Source: Chrysomallon squamiferum
Lineage: Eukaryota; Mollusca; Gastropoda; Neomphalida; Peltospiridae
DNA length: 64,000 nt
Assembly (NCBI GenBank): GCA_012295275.1
Contig: CM022673.1
Location: forward strand, 7,180,311 to 7,244,310
Direction: 5' to 3'
Below, piece after piece: positions 1-12,479 of this stretch (positions are counted from its first letter, which is position 1; each line of letters begins with the position of its first letter). The notes under the pieces were generated by a model. It was not told the DNA's origin. It saw only the letters and a program-made list of their open reading frames with translations, and made no database searches. Both the position numbers and the translations under genes were made by a program.

Positions 1-765
1 AAATAGATGGACGTTTTGTACGGATTATCCCATGAAATGCGATTCTGCTTTCATTGCCGTCAGCGTAGCACAAATCGATGCTGACAGTCGTGATGAGCAA
101 TGAAGACAATGTGTTATTATTAGGGGTTGACGCGCTGTTGGCTGGATATCGCCGCAGAACCAGTTAATCATGCCAGATTACTCTAATCATAACGATCTAC
201 TGCTGATAATGTTGTCGGACATTTAATGCATCAACACTTCCTTTCGTTTTAATAGTTCTGGAATTTCCACAGTTTAGTGTGCGTTTTGAGTTGTTTATTG
301 TTCTCATTCTCATTAGTAACACCACCGTTTTCATTATCAGCTTCATCATTAGTAAAATGTTTTACAAAATTATTCATTTCATTTTTATCCGCAGCTATTC
401 ACATATAATCGTTATTTAAATGCATCACTGTTTTGTATACTTCTTTATTATATATTATAGGTAACAAAAAAACAAATAAATAACAATAATAATAATAAAA
501 TAAAGAACAGTAATATTTTCTTATTACATCGATACATAATTTATGTATTTTATTCCAGATGCCATTTTACGATGACTCTTAACTGATTATTCTAATATAG
601 AAAATATTGTTAGTACGAAACTACATATGAATGGAGTAATTGTATTTACGGTGAATACGACCAAGATTTAGAAGATTTTCACTGAATCTTATAATAGAGT
701 AGCTGGGGATTTTATTATCACATTACTTTTATAATTCTAGCGGTGAGCAAATGATATAATCCTCC

Positions 766-1260
766 TTGTCGTCACTGCTCGGCCCGATTCCAGTAAGAAG
801 TCGACTGAAATTTGGTCGCGTATGTCAATATTCCGTTTTAACACTGTGTAATCAAGCGGTCCAACAGTTCAGAAAACTGTCCATCTATTCTCGAATACGA
901 GACGGGCTCCCAATTCGGACCGATCCCGGAATTAAAAACAAACACGGCAACTTTATTAAAAGAAATCAGATTGGAGTCGACCTTTTGTGATTGTCTTCCT
1001 CTTGTTTGACGAGACTGAAATGTCTGCGGCATCGCTTCTCAAACATACCAAAATCAAATTATTCTAAATGAGCATCTTGCAAACCGCTGCCGCTAGTGGC
1101 GGGTTCGACCATTGTGGAAAGACTTTGCAATTAGTTCGATTCAGAGCAACGTCTTCCCTTTCAGTTTCTCTACCCTTGTGTTTCCCTCCCCGACCCACTT
1201 CAGTTTACCGTGCTATCACGCCTACAACAACCCAAAGCAAGCTATGAAACAAATTTTGTG
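766..1260. other. Complex, CpG-containing intronic island
   Basis: Between AT-rich repeats lies about 500 bases of mixed composition with many CpG dinucleotides and no convincing coding potential; a 74-codon frame shows no recognisable domain. It is a candidate conserved noncoding element or an old repeat remnant. Confidence 0.3.
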
Positions 1261-1290
1261 TTTAGAAAAACCAGCTGGGCTTGACTAGAC

Positions 1291-1425
1291 GTCTTTAAAT
1301 CATACAGTCCGGCTATATTCTAGGGAAGCATTTCAAATAAGTGATGCTCAACCTATTTTACATAATATATATATATTACTGGAAATGTTTGCCAGGCATC
1401 TTCTGGACTGTATGATTTAAGGAAC
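1291..1425. repeat. Imperfect inverted repeat (hairpin or MITE-like)
   Basis: The left arm at 1291-1310 (GTCTTTAAATCATACAGTCC) is an almost perfect reverse complement of the right arm at 1405-1425, separated by about 94 bases. The inner sides also pair partially. Size and terminal inversion suggest a MITE remnant or a long hairpin. No transposase is present. Confidence 0.55.
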
Positions 1426-1427
1426 TG

Positions 1428-1429
<2 letters not shown>

Positions 1430-1493
<64 letters not shown>

Positions 1494-1502
1494 CATAATA
1501 GT
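1430..1502. repeat. (AAT)n microsatellite
   Basis: Near-perfect AAT repeat of about 60 bases with interrupted AAT/CAT units at its right end. A second, shorter AAT array lies at 1602-1640. Confidence 0.9.
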
Positions 1503-1593
1503 AATAAAAGCAAGGCTTGTATATTCATAATTTCATAAAAATCTGTAATACATCAATCTTTATTTGTTTACAATAAAGAAACAAACAAAAAAA

Positions 1594-1641
<48 letters not shown>

Positions 1642-2540
1642 CAAATAAACAAATAAATAAAACACAAAAATAAATAAAACAGAAACTGATTATAAAAACA
1701 ATGGTTCTTCTAACACTCTGGTAATTCTGTACTTCAAAGTCGAGTCCTTATGATTTCCATTTATCAATTTGTCTCTGGTAAACATTTCAACACGTATATA
1801 CCATTTTGCATGTATTACTGAACTGACTAGTTATTATATTTTTATACAAAAATTTGAACCAGTTTTCAATTAATAACGGCAGCTTTACTTTAACTCATCT
1901 GTTACACTTTCGTAATAATTATAATGAAGGATGAAAAAAAAAAGTATATGGTTACGACTAATACCATTAATTTACTCTGCATAATAGAAAAAAATCAGTA
2001 AATGCCTTATTGTATTGCATTTACTGATTGTTTGTGGACTGTTGACTTTTTATATATGAGGGTTTTTTTTCTTTTTTTCTTGGAGGTTTGTTTTCCAAGA
2101 CATTTTGAACTATATTGTATTTTTTTTTTTTATTAAGTCAATGTTAGTATGCAGCTAATTGCTATTACTTTTTTTTCCGTAAATGTCATCTGATTAACAC
2201 ACACACACACACACACACACACACTGTGTACGATTTCTCTTTCCAAGTACGTCGTAAAGACGTCACATCCTCTTTTCTTACAGAAATAATTGACCTGGTC
2301 AAGTGACAATGTATTTCTTCTCATCCGCCAAAAACGTATTCGGCGAATGAAGATTAATGTTGTATCAGGATGATGAGTAGCCTAAATTAAGCTTCGCTGT
2401 GTAATCATGAGTTTGAATAAGTCTAGACGTCGTACCAAGTCTGATAACGTGTAGTCGAAGCTATCGACAGTATTTTTCTAACAACTGATGGATGATTCTT
2501 CAGACTGAGATGATCTGAAAATTAAAACCAGTCTGTTTGT

Positions 2541-2646
2541 ACATCATTCAGTTCGTTTATTTGTTCATCTTTCGACTTGTTTATGTTATATAAGTTCTTC
2601 ATATCTTATCCACGCACATAATTATATCTATGTATATATATGTGTG

Positions 2647-2678
<32 letters not shown>

Positions 2679-2866
2679 TGTATGTATGTATGTATGTATG
2701 TATGTATGTATGTTTGTAGATCATTCAGTTCGTTTATTTGTTCATCTTTCTACTTTATATTATATAAGTTCTTCATATCTTATCCACACACATAATTATA
2801 TCTATGCATATATGTTTATGTATGTATGTGTGTATGTATGTATGTATGTATGTATGTATGTATATA
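2541..2866. repeat. Two-copy tandem duplication ending in (ATGT)n arrays
   Basis: A unit starting TCATTCAGTTCGTTTATTTG occurs at 2544 and again at 2721 (period 177). Each copy continues through TTCTTCATATCTTATCCAC and ends in a TATG microsatellite (2645-2715 and 2817-2865). The copies differ by scattered substitutions, so the duplication is not recent. Confidence 0.8.
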
Positions 2867-2930
2867 CTTAAATGTTTCATTTTCTTTTCTTAATAATTTA
2901 TTTCAATCTTTCAGGCTTGTTTGTAAGATC

Positions 2931-2951
2931 ATTATTATTATTATTATTATT

Positions 2952-2991
<40 letters not shown>

Positions 2992-3008
2992 TTTAACACA
3001 CACACACA
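2931..3008. repeat. Compound (ATT)n(GTT)n(AC)n microsatellite
   Basis: ATT units pass into a run of about 14 GTT units, then into a short ACAC run. Poly-leucine and poly-glutamine frames over it are artefacts. Confidence 0.9.
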
Positions 3009-3587
3009 TATATACAGATGTCACACTGTTATAACTGAAATAAAAAAAAATAAAACCACCATTTATTTTTTTTATTTTCATGTAGACAAAGTTTATAAAT
3101 ATCATCTGCCACTCAGTTTTCAGTATCCTCATTCATTTAAGTATAACTTCTTCTTCTGACATAACAATGTTAAAGACTGAAAAAAAAGAAAATAGTTATC
3201 TCGACAAATTAAGTCAGTTACCTTTCAGCTAAACCTCTGTCTGATCTTTCAAAGCCTCGTTCTATAACTCACAGCTGGAGACAGTATTTATAGCTAGCAC
3301 ACTGACCAGATATAACTTTAAATTACCTCCGCGAGACGACAAAACACAAATCATGAACCATCTCAATCACTGCGACCTAAAGATTAAAGCGTGAACTTTG
3401 AGTTTAAGATTTACATTCATATCAGTGTTATTCTGTCACTGCCTTCAAGGGGAATACTTTGAATTTAAAGCCGACGTAAAGGAAAAAAAAAAATTCTTTT
3501 TTTTTATGTGTGTCAGTTTAAATTAAAAATTCTGGAGTCTGTTTGAATGAAATATTAAATTATGCAAGGCTGGATGGAGGATTTAAA

Positions 3588-3678
3588 TCAAAAAAAAAAA
3601 AAAAAAAAAAAAAAAAAAGCCGTCTTTCACTGCTTACAAAATTATCTGTGCATAAAATGAAGTATTACTATATATGTA

Positions 3679-3732
<54 letters not shown>

Positions 3733-3766
3733 ATGCGTGTGTTTGTGTGTGTGTGTATATATATTT
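3588..3766. repeat. Poly-A tract and (GT)n microsatellite
   Basis: An A tract of about 28 bases (3591-3618) and a long interrupted GT array (3688-3766), with about 70 bases of unique sequence between them. Confidence 0.9.
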
Positions 3767-3879
3767 TTTATTCTTAAAATAGATATGGATAATTATGTTC
3801 GATATCCTCCTATAAGCTCAAGTCGTTAGATATTGAAAAACGTCACTCTTCAAGGCCTGTTGTAAATACGTTAATACGT

Positions 3880-4260
3880 TGTAATTCCACGGCTTAGATT
3901 TAACACGTGTATTTCACACCTTAGCGGTGTCAGTCATCATTCACAGATTACATTATCATGAATCTTCATTTTTGCTAGCGGGCGTAAGTGATCGGGGCTT
4001 TTGTCAAAAACCAGTTTATCGATGTTGTCAAACACGAAAGCACACAACAGTCATCGGATCATGTCTAACGTCCACATAGACACTCCATGATCATCATGCT
4101 TTGTTTAAACAAGATGCAATCAGAGGAGAGAGAGAAAAAAAATCACGTTTGCCTGACTGATACAGGGATAGTGAAGATGACGTACACAGAGTGCAAGTAT
4201 GATCATGATGGTTACGATTTAGGTTAGTGGTTTACATATTTCGTCCAGCTACTTTTGACT
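3880..4260. other. Complex intronic stretch without gene
   Basis: Mixed-composition sequence with CpGs and no open frame of note. Nothing specific recognised; candidate noncoding regulatory DNA. Confidence 0.2.
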
Positions 4261-5039
4261 GATTCGAGAACTGAGCTGTTGCGATGATTTATGTAATTCG
4301 GGCACGGCATGGAATGGATTTATTGTGTTAGTTTGTACTATCCCATATTAAAGATAACATTTCTAAAAGGTTTTCAAGAATACTGGCTGATAACATATCT
4401 GTGTTCTTCATTTTTCTTTCACGTCCATTTTAGTAATTATCATCAATTTCTTCTTCTTCTTTTTCATTATCATCATCTTCTTCTTCGTTTTCTTATTACT
4501 GTTGTTGTTGTTGTTGTTATTGTTGTTATACGTACTGCACTTCAAATTCTTCTCGAATGTCATTTTGATCTGCCGTTCCTTTTCTAAAAATTAGTTCAGC
4601 AATTTTATCCACTGTACTTATATTGGGATTTATAAATTTAGTGTATCAGAATAATGAAATAATTTTATTTTTTTTTATTTTTTTTTTTGCTGGTTTTTTT
4701 TCATTCGTTTCTGGCTATGCCTTCTCTTGTAACATGACTTAAGTTGGGAAAAAAATATCAATACACAAGTATGCACTTACTGATATTACGTAAGAATTAT
4801 GACGTACGTATCCAGAAAAAAAAACAACAACATAAAACTGTCTTAAAAGAGATTAAATTTTTATATGCATCCTTTACTGTTTGTAAATCAGTTTCGATTC
4901 CTGCAGCTGTGTTCTGATCCCTTTACGCTGCACTGCTCATCCTTGTGAAAGGAATCAAGAAAACGCAAAATCGGCAATTTTTTTTTTTTCTTTCTTTCAT
5001 TTTTATTTTTATTTTTTTTTTTTTTTTTTTTTTTAAGAA

Positions 5040-5440
5040 ACAAGTAAAATGTTTTCGCGACAGAACTACGGCTAAAGTGACTTTCGAGTACGTATTTTCT
5101 GTAATTTTATCAAGAATAACGATTGTATCTGGTCGGCAATCAGGGTCTGTCAGGATTGCGACATCCAGTTAAATCCAATCCACTTAACGGCACAGTTCCT
5201 GGCAGATGTCGAGGCTTGACCGGTTCGAGAATTCGGACCGTGATGAGTTAAAATGCACGGATAGCGCGAGAAACTGCAGAAATAGATGAATCCTGTCTCC
5301 TTAAGTAAACTTGGTTAAAAAGACGAATGCAGAATCAATACGTGCTGTCCACAACGAATACTCTAATGCAACGTGGCCAATCCACGAGTTTGTTGTCTCG
5401 TCACGAGACGACACCGGACAATAAAACTGACGTCCAGAAA
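5040..5440. other. Complex, CpG-rich intronic island
   Basis: About 400 bases follow a poly-T tract, with many CpGs and a short near-perfect palindrome (GTCTCGTCACGAGAC, around 5394-5408). No coding similarity. Candidate regulatory element. Confidence 0.3.
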
Positions 5441-5594
5441 GTTGTTTGTTTATTTATTTAATATATATATAACACACTAAAAAGCAGTCTATTACATTTA
5501 TTATTTAATTTTGGTAAATACAAATATATTACTGAAAATAGTGAATCTGATATAACAAAAAACATCCACAACAACAAGAACGATAACAAGAACG

Positions 5595-5643
<49 letters not shown>
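5595..5643. repeat. (AAT)n microsatellite
   Basis: Perfect AAT array of about 48 bases. Confidence 0.9.
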
Positions 5644-5645
<2 letters not shown>

Positions 5646-6939
5646 TACACGAAGACCCCCAAGTATTTGTGACGTCATAAGCGCTGTATCACTTCCTTAG
5701 CAACGTTCTGGTTAAAGATGAACAATTAAATGACAATGTCGCCGTTTTTATTCTCAGGTCATAATTACTTGATATCGAGAAATGTAGAAAGATAAGATGT
5801 AACTTTTGATTAGTTATTTGTAAATTATTACATAACAGGCAAATTTAATACGTCTTTTATTTGTGTATACGTCATTAGACCCTGAGCATAATTTTGTCTG
5901 CAAATGCAAGGAAAAAGAACGATAAGTTTCACGGTAAATTACATAAAAATAATTATCTTTTCTGTTTCTGCGACTTCAGATAGTTATTTCTCGACTAAAA
6001 TCAGAGTATGACAAAATTATTATTTAATGCAAAATTGTCGGTGCTGATACTGTATGTGTTCCTGTTTGTTTGTCTTATGCCTTCGTTCTTTGTTACTCAT
6101 TTCAGTGATTTTCATTCACTCGTTCATCGATTACTTTACCTGTTTACCATGTTAGCTGACTATTCATTTGTTGGATGGTTATAATTGTTTTCATTTTAGT
6201 TAACGTTTGTTTGGAATAAGTAATCATTTGAAAAAAAAAAAAAAAAAAAAAAAAAAAATGTCACTGTTTGTTAACAGTAACTTAGGGATATATTCCAATA
6301 TGAACTTGCCAATGACTAAGCTGTTTGAAGATCTTCCTGTCATTTCTTTATTGTTCGATTTTTTTCCCTTTCTTTTTCTTCTTCAAAATAAGGCTTTTGT
6401 TTGTTCAGTTCAGAAAGAGGGGAAAAAAATTCACGTAATCAAAATAGCTTTTGCTCTTCATTCTCTGAACACTAAAGCGAAAATAAATTTTGATATCTTC
6501 ACTATAATCCACAATTTCAAATTTTAATCGAATGCTTGAGGGATTTTTCTATCTCATGTTTATTCTGTAGCTTTTTCTACTGTTATCCTCGAACTGATGA
6601 TTTGTAAATTTACATTAAGATTGCCAAAGTTTTTCCTTATCTTCTTCTTCTCTTTGAGTCACGAAAGAAAATCGTTCTTTTAAGACGAAGAAAATAACTC
6701 TAACACACAACGAACGTCATTACCGTTTTTCGTTAAATCATATTTTACAGAAGATTTTTAAAAATTTTAAATTTTTACACCACATTTAAGAATGGTTATT
6801 TGAAAGTGATACTGACTGGAATGTACCTGTTAAGCTGTGTTTATTATAAAGGTAAAAAATGAGTTACTCCAAGAAATACGGTGAATGATTTTGTATCAAC
6901 AGAATACGAATACACACACGTCCATCAAATATCTGTTTA

Positions 6940-7250
6940 AATTCATTTATATATGTATGCATATTCATATATATGTAATTATCTGTGTGTATATATGTGT
7001 ATATGTATGTGAATATGTATGTGTATATGTATGTTTGTATGTATGTATTTACGTACGAATATATGTACGTATTTATGCAGTATGTATGAATGTATGTGTG
7101 TATCTATCTATCTATATGTGTGTGTGTGTATCTTATGTATAATGTATGTATGAATGCATATTTTTGAATTTATGCTGGTATACATGTATGTGTATATATG
7201 TATGTGTACGTAGGTTTGTGTGTGTATGTCTGCCTGTATTTATATACATA
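6940..7250. repeat. Degenerate TATG/GTAT-rich low-complexity region
   Basis: About 300 bases of interrupted ATGT, ATCT and GT units. Open frames here are low-complexity Tyr/Val/Cys artefacts. Confidence 0.8.
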
Positions 7251-7539
7251 CTTTCTTTTTCTTTTCTTTTTCACACTGACACTAGTACAGGGGTGTCTTC
7301 AACTGCCAGAATTATTAAACAAATACAGCTTTATGCAGATTCATGTTTTCAGATATATAAACTGAAATCATAGGAAATCTCTCTACGCTGTTCTTGATTT
7401 ATTTTTTAGCTGATTTGAGAATGTTATGCCTTTGCATCAAGTTTTAGACGATTCCGCATTACGAAACCATACACAATTCATCTAGGATTGTTGTCCAAAA
7501 TTACACTGTATGAAACGGCCTTTAAATAAAAGTACAATC

Positions 7540-8010
7540 ACACTGAAGATTCCAGTAACTTGATTCTTCTGGAGATAACGTCTGTGCATTGTTATCCCGC
7601 ACAAACAGCATGTAATAAAAAAAAAAAAAAAGCTGATAGGTTGAATATCGTTTCATCAGCCTTGCAAAGCCGCGGGCAGTCACATTCTATTATACGTGAA
7701 ATAACACATGCACACGCGACATGCGAAATTACTCTTAAAAACATGAACACGATAACTACATTTTCGTCTTTTATGTTACGAGGCATAATGACAATAATGA
7801 GCGGCGTGTTTGTTTTGAGTTACATCAACACCAGTGTCCCATAACGGCGTCAATGGAGCGTGACGGCTCGCGAACAGTGTTCGATCAGGACAAACACGTC
7901 CGGTTCGGCGACTCTCAAAGGTTAACCGTTTTGCACTGGGACAAAACCGCAGGATGGATGGGCGTCAAGATGGGTTTGTAGTTTGCGTTTCAGGATGCTT
8001 AAAATGGCAA
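7540..8010. other. Complex, CpG-rich intronic island
   Basis: G+C and CpG rise clearly (for example around 7790-7960) compared with neighbours. Frames on both strands lack recognisable domains. Candidate conserved noncoding element. Confidence 0.3.
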
Positions 8011-8310
8011 CGAAAAATTACGCGATAAGAAAAGGATTCGTAAAAAAAGTTTATGCTTGATTAGTTTTGTTTGCCATCATCGATTAGTTTCCACTAAAAC
8101 TAAGCCAGCTACGTTATTATCATACGCCTACTTAAAGATCATTATCTGGGTTATGCCAGGTTAAAGTTTTATAAACTCGTTGCAAAAGATATCTGAATTT
8201 TCAGCGACGTTGAATATTTTTAAACTGTTATACCACTGATTTTTCTGCTGCAGTGATTGTTAGTGTTGTAGCAACAACAACTATCTATTCCTACTGCTAT
8301 TACTGCTATT

Positions 8311-8530
8311 ACTGCTGTTACTACTACTACTACTACTACTACTAATAATAATAATAATAATAATAATAATCTACTTTAAAATCATTTTCGTGTTCTTATA
8401 TTTTTTCTCAATTTATTGCCGAGTTATTTTAATTATTTGTTTATCATCATTCTATTATTATTATTATTATTATTATTTTTATTATTTGTTTATCATCATT
8501 CTATTATTATTATTGTTGTTGTTGTTGTTG
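8311..8530. repeat. Trinucleotide arrays with a 49-base duplicated segment
   Basis: (CTA)n(AAT)n at 8320-8371 is followed by two copies of ATTATTTGTTTATCATCATT (8432 and 8481), each leading into ATT/GTT units. Confidence 0.8.
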
Positions 8531-8639
8531 TTATTTTCTCTGCATACATAGATGCGTGTGTGTTTTAATGATTTAATGAAGTCATTTACTTGTTGTTACC
8601 TATTTACTTTCGAAACATAATAATACACATCTATAAATG

Positions 8640-9110
8640 CATACCCAGAGACGAAAACTAACAGACAAAGACAAAGACAGTAATGAAGCGAATTTGATTA
8701 CGGTAAACATTTTCATCTCGCCACACGGTTATAAACAACGCCGGGATGCGAGACAAATCTCACAAAACAATACGTTTCGTCCTTGTATTCGTATCTTTAG
8801 ATTAATTAGGCAATATTCTCTAATGCCTGTCTTGCTTCTATAGATCAATGGGTTTTCCATTCCCGATGTTTGTAGCAGACGCGGCGAAAATATCATTCGC
8901 TGAAACTGAGGACGAGAAAAGCCTTTTTCCAGAAACTGTCTGCGGAATATCTTTAGACGACAGTCCACGAGGAGTAAATACGAGCCAATCACCGAGATGG
9001 ATAGAACGCTCGTTTTGGCACGTTCTTTTCCGCTGGTCACCGGGTTGGGTTCGGACCGGTGTTAATTCTAGAACGAGGACTTTAATCTTAATGGGGTTAT
9101 AATTGTAGAA
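8640..9110. other. Complex, CpG-rich intronic island
   Basis: About 470 bases of balanced composition open in overlapping frames on both strands (68-103 codons), which is a sign of composition rather than coding. No protein family recognised. Candidate regulatory element. Confidence 0.3.
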
Positions 9111-9627
9111 AGTGGAACAAAGTTATCGTGTGCTTTACATTTGTATTTTTTGTTTTTTGAAAAACAAAGTTTGTGTGTGTGTGTTGTGTGTGTCATTGAT
9201 GGGTGTTAAACTGACTGGGTTAATACGATATGAAGTTGGTGATAAATCAAAGAAAAGGATTTGATACATCGTTGTTAGGGTAAGTTTTTTTTTTTTTTTT
9301 TTTATTTTATATTTTTTTAAATCGTTATCAAATTGAACAGAATCATTTCATTAACAAGATATTCACTTTGTTTCTAATCGGTTGTTACAGATTCTGTTGT
9401 TTTCTCTGTTTCAGGATTTTTCTTTCTTTTTTTGTTTAATCGTTGGTCTTCTTTTAGTTATTTCTGTTTATATTATTTGTATCATTTTTCTTTTAATTAT
9501 AACTGTCACCAGTGTTACAGGATTTTTAATTTGTTGCTAAAACATTCTCAGATTGATAGATAGAGGGAGATTATCTTGCGTAACATTTCTATCATTTCTC
9601 TCAAAACAACAACAACCAAATTAACAA

Positions 9628-9631
9628 CAAC

Positions 9632-9687
<56 letters not shown>

Positions 9688-9704
9688 TGATGATGATGAT
9701 GATT
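9628..9704. repeat. (AAT)n(GAT)n microsatellite
   Basis: AAT array passing into five GAT units; an A tract follows at 9838-9860. Confidence 0.9.
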
Positions 9705-10339
9705 AATCTCTAAGTAATAAAAATAATCTTAAGATTATTATAAATTTTCTTTCCTAAGATTAACTAATCCGCTTTCCTTTCCAAAAATATGAATAAAAAG
9801 TGAAATTAACTACAGGATGCATTTTTAAAAAAAATAAAAAAAAAAAAAAAAAAAAAAAAACAACAACAACAAAAAACGTCACTGTTCGTAACGGCACCGT
9901 ATGGAGGAACCTACAACATGCAAAATATCTTCTCTTCTTTATTCCCGCCATCGCTTTGGGATGGCTTCTTTCCTAGAGCGCTTTATACCAAAGGGAATTA
10001 TTTCCGTGTTTCCTCTAATTAACCCAACATTCAGATATAACATGCTTGAGACAAGACATGTTTATTTTTATTATACTATTTTATATATAATAGTATGTTT
10101 AATGAAATCAGGGCATCAGGTATAGAGAAAACGTACGTAACTTGTTGACAAATAAAGATTTTTGAGCAAACTATTCTTTTTAAACTGACTGTTCAGCAAG
10201 GGGTGTATGAAATTCATTTTCATGAATACATGGAATTCCTCTGTTGAACATCAAACGTTGTATTAAAATATGATAAGTGAATTATAATGCTAATAAGAAA
10301 ATGAAAAAAACAATCCTTTATTGTTGATAAATACAATTT

Positions 10340-10575
10340 CCAATAAATAAATAAATAGATAAATAAATAAGTATGTAAATATATACACATGCAAGCAAGC
10401 AAACAAACAATGAATGAATGAATGAATGAGTAAATAAATAAACAAACACACAAACAAGTAAATAAATGAATAAATATACAAATAAGAAAAAACATATTTT
10501 GTTTTAAATGTAAACAATTAAATAAAATAAAATAAAATTAAATTAAATTAAAAAATTAAATAAATAAATAACGAA
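10340..10575. repeat. AAAT/AAAC/GAAT low-complexity region
   Basis: About 230 bases of interrupted tetranucleotide repeats. Confidence 0.8.
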
Positions 10576-11608
10576 TATAAAAAAATATATATAAAAAAAT
10601 GTGCTAAAAGCATTTTACCTTGAATGAGAAACCCATTTTTCTACACAAACAGGTTCTGCAAAACCTTTAGTTCATTTCCATGATACAATGACACTTCATT
10701 CTTGGGTAATATTATTTCTCAGTCAAAAGAAAAATAAAGCTAATATTATTAGACATTAATTAAAGAACAACAATAAAAATGGAGAACATATGTAATATTG
10801 TAATTAAAAGTGTAAAAAAAAAAAACAGTCTTTGAGCCTTTCTTCTTGCCCAGTCAACAAGACCATCATTTCTGTTCCATGAAATTTTGAATATTTTCTA
10901 TTGAATAATTTTAATCCTTTGCATTTACATCATCCTTATGTGAGTCGATTTAATAACAAAGTGAATATATCTGCGTGACACAGATAACCACTTATAACTA
11001 TTAATTATACAGATGAAATTTCTACAAAGACGACAGATTAGAAGTGATAAATTAATGATCAATGTCTCACGAAAAAAAATCTTCATGAATATTGCAGCCT
11101 GTTTGACAGATATACGATATTTCAGCTTTGAACTTTTAATATCAAATAAACTGTATTGCATCAGAACCATCTATCTATATTTTCACTGATACGTTTAAAC
11201 AATTTGATTGTATCGTACACTTTATTTTTATACTTGATCTCTCTGTTTCGTCATATCCTAATACTTTCTTAACCATAATGTCAGCAATGGCTTGCTTTAT
11301 ATAATAACAGTGTTCATGCATGCCTTTCGTGGCAGAGTCTTCATTTGAAGAACGATAGTTTTGCACTGGTCACATTCGAAATAAAGCTCTGGTTAATTTG
11401 TTTCAAACGAAAGTCATTTCGATGTTTATAATAACTGTTTATCAGTACAAACGTCATAGCTAATATAAATTAGATGTTTCCGTGTACGCTGTTTCATGAA
11501 TAGCTTTGTAATAGAATGTTAATAAATTAACAAAAGAAGTATCTGTTAAATATTAAAACTCTTCCACTGAGTAACAAAGTTCGAAAATTTAACCCATGTT
11601 ATTAATGA

Positions 11609-11661
<53 letters not shown>

Positions 11662-11721
11662 TATTTGTTGTCATTGTTGTCATTGTTATTATTATCATCA
11701 TTATCACGTTACTATTATTGC

Positions 11722-11775
<54 letters not shown>
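11609..11775. repeat. Paired (ATT)n microsatellites
   Basis: Two ATT arrays (11609-11660 and 11722-11775) separated by interrupted ATT/GTT units. Confidence 0.9.
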
Positions 11776-11776
<1 letters not shown>

Positions 11777-12061
11777 ACTGTTGTCGTTATAGTTGTTGTT
11801 GCTGTTGTTTTTGGTTTTGTTACATAAAATAATTTTCGTCATCATCGATGTAGTATTGTTGTTGTTAACTTGGTTGAGATGATTGTCAGAGTGCTGTTTA
11901 GTGGCAATAAAACTTTAAAATATTTATTTTGCCTGCAGAATTAGAATGTAATATATACCAGATATATTTAGAATAATAAATTTTTACAAAACAAAAATAT
12001 ATATATTTGTAAATGATAGAACAGTATATATTAAATGTAAACAATTACATAAATTATTAAT

Positions 12062-12200
12062 TACCTATAAAATAAATAAAAAAATAAATAAATAAATAAA
12101 TAAATAAATAAATAGAAATATAATAAATATAATAAATAATATAAAATAAAATAAAATAAAAAGAAGAGAAAGAAAAGAATAAAAAAAAAAAAAAAAAAAA
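12062..12200. repeat. (AAAT)n and poly-A low-complexity region
   Basis: AAAT array passing into AT-rich interrupted units and an A tract of about 20 bases. Confidence 0.85.
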
Positions 12201-12479
12201 CCTTTGAAGTCTCTAAAAAATACAGAAATCAAAATATTTTCTTTCCAGAATCTATTTCTGAGATTCACCTAATAAAAAAGGATAGCTAAAACACTTATAA
12301 GACATTCAGATGTAGAATTAATGTATTTATGTTTATTTTCCACTGTGTCAACATGAGAAATAAAAGCAGTTAGAAGCATTTGTTTAAGTTTCGCTGTGTT
12401 TCAGCACACGCAGTTATTGAACGCAGCATAATGAATTAAATTACCTCGGTAAATCAATATATATTGAGCTTAATATGAT

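Noticed and set aside
2644-2871. Long open frame rich in Tyr/Val/Cys
   Set aside because: It is a direct translation of an ATGT microsatellite; the same holds for the GT, CT, GA and AAT frames across the window.
8640-9110. Possible ERG PAS-domain exon among the intronic islands
   Set aside because: All three forward frames were compared with the known ERG N-terminal PAS sequence and none matches; the other islands likewise failed.
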